The notes: generated by a model not told the origin, from the letters alone. DNA of 64,000 bases from Owenia fusiformis (GCA_903813345.2 CAIIXF020000009.1:34260740-34324739); one strand, 5' to 3'. Positions 1-15,800 are shown, counted from the first letter of the stretch. Made by a program: numbers and translations.

Positions 1-798
1 ACTACCAGTCTTTAATTAACATTACCTCTTAAACCTTTACGACCCCTCCCTATTGTTTGTATATTAAGTGGCCAGACAACAGGGAATATAAACATTGAAA
101 CCCAATTCTTTCCCTATAATCAATTCCAACGAGAGTGTAAAAATATCCGGTAAACTCGTATGGCAGTTCAATACTTAACCCTTCCTCAGAGTATATAGAG
201 CTACCAATAAACTCTTCTGATGTTCAGAAAATAGAGATCTCTTTTATCATTTTATCTTTTTTGAATAATTAAACTCAGGATATTGAATAAGTCATTGGAT
301 GACTAACTGCCGTAATTTTTACGAGGATAGATTTGCAGTTACAAATGTCAACAATCATATTTTGTTCTGTTTCCCGTAGAGTGTATGATGCACAACGATC
401 TGCATGCAGGGTAGATAAATATAAACAAGACATCTACGTACATGTATTGTAGCATTGATGTATTAGTATTAGCAACGGAGGATAACGAAAAGGATTATCA
501 AACAGCTTGATGATTTATACACTGTTTTATTATTATACATCATAATAAAATGGTCATTTTTGATTTCAAGTTAATCTAAAAATTATATATCATTATCACA
601 TATTTGGAGAAAGCAGGGACCATATTAGGACTCCATTGTCGTTAATCCTACATAAACAAACTATTCCTCATTGAATAACGGAAAGATAGGAAACTATATG
701 ACATTTAGTCAGTGTCAAGTATAGGGTTATTCCTGGAAAGAGTTCATCAGATTATTTTGTCATATAGATATAAGTGAAAGAGGAACATTTGTTTAGAA
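1..798 (+). other. Upstream region and 5' UTR of the RGS gene
   Basis: AT-rich, with no other coding exon recognised. The 5' UTR of exon 1 must lie in its distal part. No clear TATA box, CpG-rich core or upstream exon was identified. Confidence 0.4.
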
Positions 799-873
799 AT
801 GGTGACATCAACAGAATCAACTTCGATCTCTGACAGATATGAGATATTGGATGAACCTCCAATGTATAGTAAG
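799..873 (+). CDS. RGS9: RGS exon 1 (start codon, residues 1-25)
   Basis: ATG at 799 follows an in-frame TGA at 775-777. The exon encodes a polar Ser/Thr/Glu-rich leader ending PPMYSK, then the donor gtagga. The ending resembles the residues just before the DEP domain in vertebrate R7 proteins. The exon ends in phase 0 and joins directly to the next. The 5' UTR extends upstream to an unknown cap site. Confidence 0.75.
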
Positions 874-3800
874 GTAGGACATGTTTGGTATAAGAAAGTA
901 CATGAAACTAGAAAATATTAGAAAGATTCAAAGGACGTGATAAAAGACTGCAATAGGTTGAACTATACAGTACATGTACATCTATATGGTTGCCATTTTC
1001 TTCAACTTCAAAATGGGGAGAATTGCTCTAGCTACCTTGATCATTTGTAAATATATGAATGTACAAGTATGGATATATAACAAAATATATTGCTCACAAA
1101 ATACAATTATTATACAATACAAAACAATTCAATTTACTACAATATTATAGGGACCCCTATTCCCTTCTTTCAAAAGATCCATAGAGAATCATACTATACA
1201 TGTTAATTAGGATAAATTAGGATAAATGGTTTTACAGCATCAAGGCAATAGAGGAAATCTGTCTCAAATGCATTGTAAATCATTGTGTTACTATATTAAA
1301 GGTCCCCTGGGAAGTTTCAACAGTAGTTTTCCCAATATATACAAGATGTGATCTGTGAAACTTTTCACAATATCAAAAATTGTTTGAAAATGAGATGTCG
1401 ACCTTTTTATATAACAGTTGCATGGTTGTGAATGTGTTGACTATAGACAAGTTGGTCATCCTCTCTTTTTCTATAAGACAAGTCTTTTTATTGTACAGAG
1501 TTGTGAATGTGTTGACTACAGACAAGTTGGTCATCCTCTTTATTTCTATAAGACAAGTCTTTTTATTTTACAGGGGTGTTAATGTGTTGACTATAGACAA
1601 GTTGGTCATCCTCTTTATTTCTATAAGACAAGTCTTTTTATTTTATTTTACAGGGGTGTTAATGTGTTGACTATAGACAAGTTAGTCATCCTCTTTATTT
1701 CTATAAGACAAGTCTTTTTATTGTACAGGGTGTTAATGTGTTGACTATAGACAAGTTGGTCATCCTCTTTATTTCTATAAGACAAGTCTTTTTATTTTAC
1801 AGGGGTGTTAATGTGTTGACTATAGACAAGTTGGTCATCCTCTTTATTTCTATAAGACAAGTCTTATTATTGTTCAGGGTTGTTAATGTGTTGTCTGTTC
1901 TATTTTCAGATGGAGAAGTTGATACAAGACATGCAACATCCAGAAACGGGCGTCAGTGTTCGATGTCAGAAAATATTTCTTACCACCATACCCTGCGCAT
2001 TCACCGGTAAGTATAGAATAGGATTGATGTAACGTTATGTATTACATACCAAGCCAAGTGTTTGTATGAGAGTCACTGGAAAAGAAGGTGGGCAATATCT
2101 ACCATTTTTTGGCAATTTCTATATGGCTCACCTTGTTTTGAACTTGGGTTTCTATTAGACCTATATGTTTTATGCATTCATTTTAATGTGATTTAAAACT
2201 ATTACAATCGATAAAACTGTTCCACATCATGTATTCAGTATTCAAAATTACATGTTTTGAACACGGCATTGCGGATTTGTTATATACACATCAATTTGTA
2301 CAGATATGTTAAGTTTGCATTTTCGGTGTGTGATTTTTTCAATTTGGAATTCTTTCAAATTCGGAGTAAATTTTTAACAATTTAGCTGCTCATATGTGAT
2401 ATAGGGTTGTAAAAAAATAGTCGTATTAGATAGTTGTACATCATTTATGTCACTATGACGTAAAATATGCCCTCCTTCTTATCAAGTTAAGCCTCCAAGG
2501 TTAGCCTATATCGTCAGAACTCGGGCATGTACCACGATATGGTGACATAACCTTTAAGTATTTATTACTGGTCATGTAGACCTCAACTGCTTGATTTATA
2601 GCTAAAAGTTTAACTTTTGTATACTGGTGACATTCGCCCTTTTCAATAGAAGCATTCAGTTTAAAAAACATAAGCCTAACAGATTTTCCATAACCATTAC
2701 CATTAGCGATTTACCATTAACGATTTATTTGTGTGCACTAAACCTTTGTACTTTTTCAAAATCATTTCTACTTTGAGCGTTATAGTCACCTAGCTTACTT
2801 CATATTCAGATTGATCAAGCATACCATGAGGGTATTTCAGCCACCTTCACGGATATATACGTAATATGATTGATTAGACTGTAATTAGGTATTTATCAAC
2901 CTTCATATGATAAATTGTTTTGGTAATAACAATTATTATTAAGTCCTTTATTTATTAGTTAAGTATTGTGTCTACAAAATATTGCTGCTTGTATGTGTTC
3001 AATTGGAGGCAATCTTGAAGAACAATAATCAATTGCTTTTAAGTGTCATTAACCTCTCACCTTCTTATACCTTGAGTAAAATGATATGGAAGTCATTATT
3101 ATTCAATGTACAAATTCAGACAAAATCTGTAAAATACAGTTCATGTAATAATGGTGGGAAATAACAAGGATTGAATGGAATAGGCATGAAATCTTTTGAA
3201 AACTGACTTGACTTATTTGTTTGATATATACAGTAAAACCTGTCTTATCCGAACATGACAAACACCTCTAGGACTGTCCAAAAATGTTCGATGTTAAGCA
3301 GGTGTTCGGATCCGAAATTTTTTAAATATGCGAATCAATGGGAGGAAACAAATTTTGGTCACCAAGAAAAAGTGTTCACATTGAAAGGTGTTTGGATCAG
3401 ACATACAGGTTTCGCTATATGTAAAGATATTTTCGATCCTTGATCAACGTTCGTAGAAACCAGGCTCTTTAATTATTTAGTGATGCTTCATATATGGTAT
3501 TGCCTATGTTGTATTGGAGATCTGAAGTATCCACAGCTCAATTTATATACAAGAGATACATTGCCATCATTCACTCAATTGCCCTTCTATCATGTCTGGC
3601 AATTGTCACACCCTTTCCCTTAGAGGCCTTCGGGTATTGTTAAATGTCTTAAAGGGGTGTATATTGTATTGATAATGAGTATTTGAGAATGTAAGGAATG
3701 TAAGCTCCCATAAGGCAAGAGTAATTTTTTTATTGGAGAGACAACTTAAATGCTTATAAAGATATCATTGTCTGGTTAGTTTGCTCATCCATGTCTTGGA

Positions 3801-6800
3801 GATAGAAAATGTTGACAAGCAAATCCAGTGAAAGTAAGTAAAGCTTAATTAAAGGTTCTGAGCTATTTATAAATCTAAATTGACCCGATTGACGTCAGTA
3901 TTTCCCTTGATTCTATTGGAATATTGGTTAAGCAACTTGCGTGTAAATTAAATGTCATTATTGACTAGTATTGAAATGTAAAATAGAATTGAAATGAAAG
4001 GTATTTACTGGCAACTGAATCTACTTCCATGGGGTATATATGTTCGAGAATATAGAAGTGAAAGGAAATTGGGAAATTTATTTAACTTCACTAAAGGAAA
4101 GAGAGTCATAAGATGAATTGACTGAAATCTTAAGATTAGGTAATAATAGATTACAATTCATTTGGACCATCTCATAAAAAAGTAGTTTTCTCCTATTTAG
4201 TCAATCACATGTTAGATTAATGGCCCCAAAAGGGAAATCTAAGCATGTCTAATATAGATCTACTACAGTATGATTTGCTTCAGGCCTTTTGGGGAGCAAA
4301 ATGGGGAGCAAATTAACCTGCACCTTTTATATGTGATTTGCATAATGTCATAACGGACATATACGTGTAGACCTAAATGTCATCCCACTTTTGTGAAGAA
4401 TCTTGAGTGTTTTCTCACTTTGAAATTGATTTAGACTACAGATTATAGTCACTCCGAAACTCACCTGTCTTTCAACTAGTAATAGAAGGAACTCACGCAA
4501 GGCCATGATAAACATTGTTGATTTTTATATTGTTAATGTAAAAATACATAAGAATTTTATGAGATCTCAGCTTTTTATTCCTAACATCCGCATTGTCTAC
4601 AATATTAAATTACATTACATCTAAAATGTTGTTGAATATTATTAGACAGCAAATGAGTTATGACTTTGATTAAAGTCAGAAAAATGTGCTCAATGTAAAT
4701 TATTGATGATTGTTATACCATTTATCTATATTGTATACTCACATCATTGCATTATAACTACCATCCAAATGACCCCATCTGTCTATAATAATCAGTTGAT
4801 ATCATATTTGTTATGTTACAATTTTTCTGCTGGATTTTAGTAAGGATCGAGTTCAATTTTTGAGATTTTCAGGGAATTTCATTGATTGCTCACTAATATT
4901 CTGATATTGATATTTTTCAAAAATTTATTATATCATATTATGTACTATGAAGCCCAATGTAATTACTGTCCAAAAATGTTTAGAGCGTGCATGATATTTC
5001 AATAAATCTGTACCTGTTCACTAGCCCGAACTATCTTCATTGGTTCAGTTTTGAATTAATATAGATCTTTACATCTTACAATATAACCTTGAGAGCTAGT
5101 GATGACTAAAACATTTCTAGTAAACAATTTCAAAGCAGGTTCAAACTTAACATCTTTTCCAATGTCTGTTGATAATTTGTCTCGGAGATAATAAGACATC
5201 AAATACATTTACGGCCATTTTCATCCAATTAGAGATGAAGGAAAAAAGGGGAGATGAGATTTTAGCAAATTAATGACCTTGTTTTTGGAATCGATCTCTT
5301 TTCATCTCAGCCAAGTCCTGATCTGTTTTAAGTTCTGGTTTTTCTGTAAAATATTAAGAGGGTTCCGATTCCTTGCTTTATCCTGACATTCTTTGTCAAC
5401 TCCTTCCCTTTTTCCTATTCTTTATCTTCTCTATTCTCTCATTTTTTTCAACTCCCTATATCCCCTCTGATTCCCTTCTTCATCCTCTCATTCTCAATTC
5501 TCTCCTATTTCCTCTTCTGTATCTCATATTCTCTATTATTCCATCATCTACCCTTCCCTCTATCCTTTTCTTTTTTATCATCTTCTCTATCACCCCCCCC
5601 CTTCCCCTCCCATTTTCTATCCTCTCATTCTCTCTCAACCCCTTCTCCATCCTCTCTTATTCTTTCCCATCACCTCCTATCTATCCTCCCCTTTGTTATC
5701 ATCTCTAGCTTCTCATCTCTCCCCCCATTCTCTATCATCCCTTTCTCTATCCCCACATTTTCTGTCAACCCCTTATCTTTCCCACCCCCTTGTCTATCCT
5801 CCCCTTCTTTCATCCCCTTCTCTATCATCCCCTTCTGTACCCTCTCTTTATCCTAACACTTTCTATCCTCCCCTTTTCTCACTTCAGACATGAAAATAAT
5901 GACCACTGTGCCGTTTTATTCATAAAACTTGGTTTGTAAATCAATTCTCTATCAGGATTTGCTTCCCGTTTGCTTCTTCAATAACAGCTTCTAATGATAG
6001 ATATGCTGGGAATCAATATTACCCATAAAAAATCCATGGTAGTCATAATTTCAATCAAAAAATAAAGTAGAAAGAAATGGAATTGACAAGGGGAATAACA
6101 ACAAGGCATGTAGTCTTCAGCCTGAACTTGACAGAAATATCATACCCAATGATTTAATTTGGATTTTTAAAGAGAAAAATGTGAAATTCATATAGAATAT
6201 GGATGATCTGAAGTATTGGTGAGCTATAAATAAACCTGCCATGGGGATCTATTTTATACCTCAGCCATAACACGCTACCTTTTTACATCATGAAGATGGA
6301 TTAACAAAGCTTGTTAAAGGTAGAATATAAGTGTTGCATCTCTCTGGTAAAGGTTCTCTGTCCAGACATACCATTCCATGGAAATTTTCCGTTTTTTCAC
6401 TGTTTAATAAGGTATATCAACATTCTCATTAAATGCCTCTAAAATATTTATTTTCAATATATTTACCTGGTAATATATACAAGCATGTATATGTTAAATG
6501 ATCTAAAACAAAAAATGATAGTTGTTTAATGAGAATTCATGAATATACCCATGTGTAATTCTTCAGAAATTCATTTTTGAGTCTGGCAATCATTTGACAC
6601 CAAATCAATTCATACCTGTTAAGGGAACGTCTCAATATATCATACCTGTAAAGGGAATGTCTCAATATGTCAGTTTACAATAAGATAAGTGCCATTTTCC
6701 TCTGTCTGACATAAGCCATTACCAACAAAATCAAGGAAAAAAAAAATATAAGATGTATCTATCCCCCTCCTTTGTTATCCCCTTCTCTATCATCTCCTCC

Positions 6801-9800
6801 TGTACCCTCTCATATAAAACACTCATTGAAAACTGCAAAAGAAAATTACTTCTTTCCTTTAGATTCAAACTCTGGTGTTGCTCATACCTGAAATGGACCA
6901 TGCAGACAACTTGGTTCTATTCAGTAGTGAAACAAACATTCCATATATTACAAAATCTATTTTTCATCACAATGTTTTAAGGGGAGGAAAGGACCTACCA
7001 CAACATGTAATTACTCAAGTTTTTATCGTAAATTGTTGTATTAATACATTCAGGAGTCCAATGTATAGTCATGCAGTGTCCTAAGGAAATCATTGTTTAG
7101 TCGTATTATTGTTCTCTAGGAATACCTTTTGGAATTACTTTTTTAGTCACACAATTTTTGGGAATTACTCTTTAATAATTATATCATTGTGTTTAGAGTT
7201 TTCTGTTATGTTATACCTGAATGATGTCCAGTTCAGTCAAATAATGCCTCAGGAATTACTTCTATAATGAATGGGCATAGTATAAAGTTTGGTCAGTTGG
7301 TATAATGGAATGCTACCACCTTTGCTGCATAACCCCCACCCCCCCCCCCACCCTTGCCCTTTGGTTATAAAATTCTTTGGCATTCCCCTGCAATGGATTA
7401 TACAGTTCATTGAGCATTTATCATTGCCCAAATGAAGGAAGGTTTGGATGAGTAAGATTATGCTAGATTGAAGCAGTTTTTGTGCTTATTAATAACATTT
7501 TGTTCATTTATTTAGGGACAGAAACCCTTCTTGTTGATTAGGTCAAGTTTTTCTCATACTTTGGAACACATTCGTATTTATTAATGACTTTGTATGTTCA
7601 CCTCCCTTTGGTATAAATTATTTCCATAGATTGGGAGATATTGCAGAGGTCTTGAAACTTGAGATGTCATTAAGTACTTCCCATTCTTTTAAAAATGGAT
7701 GCCATATTTGTGTCTCACCATTCGTTACAATCTTTAAAATGGTGGTAGAAATATCATCTTGGATTTGAAAGATGACCACCAGTCCAGTCCACTGTTTTTT
7801 ACTTACAAATAACAGGATACCATCTTATTAAAAAATCAATATATGGCAAACCAGAGCCGTTTGAAGTGAAAATGAGTTTCCGTCCAAATGACTTATTGTA
7901 AATTGTCAATTCTGCCAGTATAAATTGTCGTAAACCTTTCAATAATTTCTCATGGTAGTCGAGTTTCTATTTGACTAGAATGAAAAATAAAAAGGGACGC
8001 AGATATAAATACAAACAAGCACAATTACGAAACTTTATTTTTTATGTAAAAAACGAAATAAAATGAAACATTTTGTTTAAATTCTAGATAAAAATGATGT
8101 GTCGTGTACTTGATAAGATGAGAAGCTTGAAAATAAAAACGCAGTTAATGATTGGTTTACTGCTTTTATTAGGTGCATGGTACATTGGTAGATGATTTGT
8201 GGTTATCTTCACCCAACCAAGAAAAGGTTACTAAATTTATTTCATCAATAAATGAAGGATAGTTTATTTCATAATTTGGCACCAAACTATTTATCACCAT
8301 CCAAATACAACCTACAGCCCTCCCCCAGAATTCATATACAAGTTTCTTTGATCTTCATCCTCTGATCATCTAATTCTTGAGATCGGAATTTGATACCCTG
8401 GATTGAAAATGGAAAATATTTCATTGCACCCAGTTGTGCCCCCTTCTGTATTTCATTTAGGCTAAAGGGAGAATTATTATAGGTATCCACATACCTATTA
8501 CAATGTCTTTCACGCGAAAAGTTTTGCATAATAAAAAAGTGTCTCTTACCAACATTAGATGGGCTTAGAGCTAGTGGTTCAATATATTGATATCATCATC
8601 CTTCCTAAATATTCCTGATATTCTAAAATTGATCCAATTTTTTAAGACCCAGTTTATTCTAAAAGGAATACAGATCAACCTCACATTCAAGCATTTCCTT
8701 AATAAAGTTAAAGAAAAACTTAGCTATTAAAGCTCACAATGATGGGCTCCATGGGAGAATATAGGAATGTTTTGAATACCCTGCTGATACATCCTTGTCA
8801 AACTTGGTCAATGTATCCATATTAGCTTCAAGTATACAATATAGACATGTTTGTGATGATCTTTGTCTCTAACAGATGATAACTCAAATTCTGTTTTTCT
8901 GATTTTGATCATAGGGAAGGCTAATAATATATAGGTTTGCATAATTGATAAGAGTTTGCGAGGATTTACTACTGGCCTTAATGTTGTTACTATACCTATC
9001 ATGCAATTACCCAAATGCGAGTAAGTAGTTACCAGTTTCACCACCAGGTGGCTGATTCGGGTCAATTAACATGGCAGGTATATAAGAAAGTTCCCTTAAA
9101 CTTGAATATTATCAATTTAAGTGACTCAATTTTCATATAACCCTTATGTGTCTGATACTTATACTAATGAAAATATGTCCAGTAAAGCAAAATATTATCT
9201 GTCCACTAAAAGAAAAGATATTTCATTTTTTGTGGTTTTATAGCATGGGGTCTATGGAGAATCTCCCCGAGCTAGAAATCACATTTTCAAAGAAAATTAA
9301 TTTTTCAAAGTTGATAAACACTTTTTAAAACCACATTTTTAGATATAATTTTACATGTAGATTTCAAATATGATATTACTTTGAATGAATTTTTAATTTT
9401 TAATGACGTAATCATTTACTCGCATCTGGGTTATTGATCATTATTTTTTTGTGTTTCAGGGCTGGACCTGGTTGAATGGTTGTCACGGCGACTTCGGGTA
9501 TGTGACAACAACGAGGCAATACATATCGCAACACACCTATGCCAACATGGGTACTTTTTCCCAGTGACAGAAATGCGTAATCTAGTTGTTAAAGATGATC
9601 AAACTTTATACAGATTTCAGGTAAGTTTGATAAAGTTGAAAGATCCATGTAATGATGTCTATCCTTTGTAAAAATGACATATGTGAAAGTTAAATACTAA
9701 AATGCAGTTTACTCAAATGAACCTAAAAATCAACCTATTCTTGTGTTCTTTGTTCAGAGGCTTTGTAAAGTCTGAATGGAGCTTTTCTAATAGTGAATTA

Positions 9801-12800
9801 TTGGTGTGCCTTTGTTTATGAGTAAATGTTTATACTTAATATAAGGTAGGGGTAGTAGGAAAGTAGTATTATCTTTTGGATGTGGACGTTATTCATGATT
9901 TAGTATTCTGTATAATATTAACAATAGTACTTTGTAGTATGTATTACAAATTATTCAATTAAAAAGCTACTTGTACCATATAAACATGAATCTCACTAAT
10001 TGTTTTCTTATTTTTTTTTATTATTGAGTGAATTTGAAAGATTGGGCTAAATCTAAAAGTTGATTCACTCTTTTAAGGATCATAATTGTGAAGTTAATTT
10101 ACAATCTGAATGTTAACATGATCATCTGGTATGATGAATAATATGTTTTATAACATACCTATGATTATGTATAGTGCAAAGTGTACACAAGACAGCGGGC
10201 CAATATAAGTTTTGAAAAGCCCGAGCCCGCTAACTTTCTGATCGGTCAAGGCGCTGACGTCATAACCAATCAATTGAAGATAAAACCTTCAATGACATTT
10301 TCAAGGTCAAAAATAGATTTAACCTTCAATGACCTTCTCAAGGTCATAAAGGTCTTTTTCAAATTGACCAATTGGTTTTCAAAATCATCTTCAAGTTCTC
10401 AGAAGTTCAAATCTGACTTTAGATTTGAGATTTCATCTTCAATGACCTTCTCAGGGTCAAAAGACTTGTTACAAATAGACCATTTTTTTCAAAATCATCT
10501 ACAGAGTTCTCAGAAATTCAAATCTGACTTAAGTTTGAACTAATAATATTGTGGGCAACTAGGTGGTGACATTTTGTCATGTTATTGCCTTGTTCGCTTT
10601 TGTTAAAGCCCTATTTGGCTCTTGTTTTCGAGCTTTAGAGTTCTTACACCAGGGAAAAATTTATTTAATCACAAATTCATCTGGGACAGGAGCAGTCCAT
10701 TAGCAAAGGACAATTATTTGAATTAATATGTTAAAAATGAAATACACTTTGGTCCTCCTTAATAACTTTATAACTGCAAATATGAAAACAAAAGTCTCAA
10801 TTGTTGCAATTTAATAATAAGACATTATATTTAGCTTTCCATTCAGTTGATGTAGTGTTATATCAGTCTAGTATTTGTAGCCTGAATCCCCTATGATGAA
10901 ATGTAGGAATGCAATTAATTAATAACATAGACCTTTTTATTGAATGGTTCTCTCTCATGAGGAATTATCGTAAATGGTATGTATACATTAAAGAGTAGAA
11001 AAACAATGATAAATGAGTAGACTACTAATGAACCATCATATAGAAATAACACCACAATGTGGGTTGTTATCATGCGGATGTTCTGTACCAAAAACAAAGA
11101 TAAATGGGTAGACTATCATTTGTAAGTTACATTCCAAAAGCAAAGATAAATGAGTAAGTAATGAACCATCATGTATAAATAACACCACAATGTGGGTTGT
11201 TATCATGCAAATGTTCTGTACCAAAAACAAAGATACTGCAGAATCACCTGCATATCCAAACACCTGGCTAATCCAAACACTTCCCAATCTATATATATTC
11301 TTTTATTGACTCTTATGTATGTCAGTCTCTCCGACACATGGGTCACTATACAGTTATTTACATGTGTTTTATATACAAATATACAGTCATAAGCAAAATG
11401 GAAAAATACAAAAATCATTATACATGATTCTAATGTAGTGTTGATATATGCATTCAGACTGAAAATACCTTTTCAAATAGGCTTGACAAACATAATTGCT
11501 ACAAAATGTACATTCTATGATACAAACTAAATTTACAAATATTTACAAACTTATACAATGTTAAAGACTGGATAGGAATGCTCTTACATTGTTACAATCT
11601 ATGAGGAATTTGGCAAAATATATTAATATGTTAATTTTGCTGTTCATGATCTCCTTTATTAAGAATTCAGGCATTAAGTTGCTAATAGGAATATTTTCAG
11701 CTAGTATTTTGAAGAATATTGCTCTCTGGTTTGTATAAGAAGGGCAGTAAAAAATTAAATGTAGTTCATCCTCTATTTGATTTAGGTTACAATTTAAACA
11801 GAGTCTATCTTTTAGTTGTATCTTTTGTCCATTTTTCTTTTTGTGTCTACCAATTTCAATTTCTAATTTGTGGTTACTTAGCCTTATTTTGCATAATATG
11901 TTTCTAAGTTTGCTGTTTTTTATCATAAGGTAAGGCTCTTTTTTGAATTCAACTTTGAATAAAGAATATGTTCTTAGGCATGGGTTTTTTGAGTGATCGT
12001 TGATTAGAGCAAGCCATTGGTTTTTGTAAAGAGATCTTAATTTAGTTGATACTTTAAGATGAAGTGTTAAATATGATTGAATGTTAATATCAGATTTTAA
12101 ATGATTATCCCACATATCTTGTAAATCACATTCTTTCAAAATATTTTCGATTTGTGACACCCAATCTGAACACTTTTTTGTCCCATTTGTTCCTCCCATT
12201 GACTCTCATGTTAAAAAAAAACTTTTCATATAAAATACATGTATAATACAAAATTGCTCAAATATTTGAAAGTTAAACAGTAATTTGTCATGGAATAAGG
12301 CTAGTTCGATAGTGTTCAGGATTATTTCTCATTCGATGAATACATAACTGCTAAATAAGGCTAGGCTTAAGAGAAGAGTGAATGGCTTACAATAATGACT
12401 TCACCTTGTCAATACATGGTAATTAGACATGAAAAGTGTGATATGTATACAACAATGTGTTTCATATTTAGACAACAAATGAAATTGAGAAATCGTTAAT
12501 TGAAACTATAGAGTTAATTATCTCCTATTGTTGGCCGTATTAGCACCTTCTAATATCTTCAACTGTTGGAAGTTATAACATTGGCAGTATACAATAAAGC
12601 CTCTTTACTTGGAACATACCTTTAAGATGATAAACAACTGTGTAATATGAATACTTTCTCATGTGTCTCATTGTTACTTCACCCATTTACTTCCATGTTA
12701 AATCTTAGTTCACTAAAATGATGAACACCACTAAATTAACACTTTTTTCTGAGTTGCAAAAGTGTTTGCCTTATAGAGATTTTACTACATATAGCAGATT

Positions 12801-15800
12801 GGTATGATTGATTCCTATTTATAGTGTTTTCTGTTGCCTTGGTGATATCTATATTTTCTGATTTTTGTCTGTTCTTTTCTGTCATATATAAAATAAACAA
12901 TTAAGTATCGTTTAAAATGGTTGCATGATATACAACAACAATGATTTCAGTGTTTACCTAATAGGCTATTTATAAATTATATGATATCTACTTTTGAAAA
13001 AGATTTTTATTTTTCAAATTAAACATATATTTGTTATCCAATATAGAAAAAATAAGAATAATTCTGTTTTCTTGTTTTGGGGACTTTACTTCCTCTTCAT
13101 CTCTTCTCCCCTAACTCTCATTTAATCTACCATAGGGATCAATATTTTCTTGTATTATGTTAGAAGGAAGTTGGTGGCACTCTTTTGCTTGATTCTGAAA
13201 CATATTTATGCAAAGAATGGTCTCATACAAAGTTAAATACACTTTGTTTGAAATTAAATTTCAGGCCAAAGTATGTATTGTATAAAGGTCTAACTAAATA
13301 TTAGGAAATTTGATTTGATTAAGAAATAATTATTTCATAGATTTGATTACACAGTAAGCGAAAAGGATGGGCCAAATTGCCTTTTGCCATTAAATGATTA
13401 TTGAGAATCAATGACATTGACCTTGAAAGCATGTAAACATTGACAATTGACAATTACGTCACCAGTCAATATGGTAGACTATAGGTAGAGTAAATTTACT
13501 TTGGGAGTGGAACTATATGAAATTAGTATCACACCGGAATAGCCTGACAATGGTAAAGTCAGACACCGTTGTCACAAATGGCGGACATAACCGTCGCTTC
13601 AATTAGATTTTCATGAACTCTATGTCTATTAAAGGACCTAGAATAAATTCCTTTGGAACAACAATCAATCAAAGTGTCTTTATACTCATCGTACAGTTAA
13701 TAATGTTCTACCATTGATATAAAGTCTTTAATTTAACCGGTCAAAATGAGATACGGGACAACGGACACTGTATTACCATATGCCATCGTCTTTGTAAATT
13801 ATTTCAAATTTAGATTCTGTTGTCAATGATGATATCGAAGACGCTATATTGTGGCGATACACGACCCAATTTGATCAATCAAATTGGGATTTCATATGAT
13901 ACATCATCACAAGAGATTAATACATGCACAGCATTAGCGACAATGAAATGAGAACCAACTGAATGAAGAGTTGAAGCGACGGTTATGTCCGGCATTTGTG
14001 ACAATGGTATCTGACTTTACTGTTGTCAGGCTTTTCCGGTGTGAGTATGTAATCCAGGTGAAAGGGAAAATTAGAACTATTTAACAAAAGGTAACCTTTC
14101 AAAATAATATCTGTTTTTTGCCCCACAAACAATGGTTATCCATCTTCGTTCACTCGGCTCCCGTCGATGAACGCAGTGAAGACCAGACTGTGCGAAGATG
14201 ATGGTTATCAGTACCTTAATTTGGTTATGTGTTTTTCTTATTAGATATATAAGGGTTATGTACTGGGAGGTTTTGGATACAGGGTTTATCCCAAGGGAAA
14301 TATGTGTATCTCACGAGGGACCGCAGGGACCGAGGGAGATACACATATTTCCTGCGGGATAAACATTGTATCCAAAACCGACCGTACATAACTGGTGTAT
14401 CTCATACTTGAGTGGGTTTGGGATAGATATAACCTTTACCACCTTTTTCAAATGACAAGATAAGCCTATACTGTAAAAGCACAATTTATATTTAACATTT
14501 TCTTAATATTCCTTCAGTTCAATACAATAGAATTGTAACATTTTAACTTTTTGAAAAATTTTAAACTTCTGAAATTTAAATTTTTAAACTTTTTTAAACT
14601 TTTGAAAAAATTCCCGGGAGTGGGATGGATATATGATATCTGCCCGCATTTGGCCTAGAGCGGGACATATACAATATATCCTGCCCGCTCATCAGATATG
14701 ATATATATTCCCGGGTGATATTTACCCCAAACCCACTCAAGTATGAAATACACAGTCTTATACGTCATGTTATGATACCTGAAGAGTTCATTATCAAATG
14801 TGGCCTAATCGATGGCACTCTACACTTTTATTGGAAGCCATTTATGATCCATCATGAAATCCACATTCAACTTTCCTCTTTGATAAGATAGTATATCTCG
14901 TGTATCCTTTTTAGGGTGTTATATTTAGAATGGTAGAGAACAAATTAGGTGGTAAGGCCATTGGATTTTAATTCTTTGTTTACAGTCAGGCAAAGTTTGA
15001 GAATATCTTGTCACCCACTGGGAAGTATGATACAAAATTTACAATACAGAGTAGCAACCGAGGATTTCTTATTTAACCAATAGGACATATAACACAAGGC
15101 CAATACTATTAGATACAGAAATGGAGTTGCCAATTTTATTCTAAGCAAAAACCTACACATCCAAGGATTAAAGAATTAGTAGATTAAAAAACTATCAGCT
15201 ATTAGCAGCTACAAAATGAGGTAATCTCATAATTGTTTTGAGGAAAATGTCTGAATATCTTTAGCACTTCTATTGAATGTAGGAGGAATCAAATAGATAT
15301 GATATTTTTTATGAAAATTCAAGAATTCTTCTTAATACATGTATTGTTATTGATAGATGTCCATGCTTCCAGCATTGCATTTCATCTAGGGGGCATACCC
15401 TGGGAATATAATGAAAAATCAATAACTGGATCTTGAACATTTTAATTCAATAATTTCTTATGATGAATATATAAAAAGAGGGAAAGGTCTTTGTTCTTTT
15501 GATTATGTACCAATTATATTCGGTATTTTTATTTTCTGCAAGAGTTGATAAAATTACTTGGTTATCTTGATGATATTTTTGCAAGGGAGATAAGTGCCGA
15601 TAAGGGCCTCAGAGACCAATTGTAAGTTTACATCAGGAGCAATTGTTAGAATATTTGATGAAGAATAAACTATTTGCTGTATATTCTGGATTGAAACAAT
15701 AGTCTGACCTTCTTACCATTATCCCGTTTGCAGTCTGTTATCCAAAGCCCAATCTAATAAAGATGCAGAAATTATGATTTTCGATAATTTGCATATTTTT

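Noticed and set aside
3230-3430. Possible Tigger/pogo-type transposon end
   Set aside because: Only the first 20 bases resemble such ends; no second terminus or transposase was found. Mentioned under intron 2 only.
5373-5893. Ser/Pro/Leu-rich frames
   Set aside because: Translation of a polypyrimidine tract; no coding signature.
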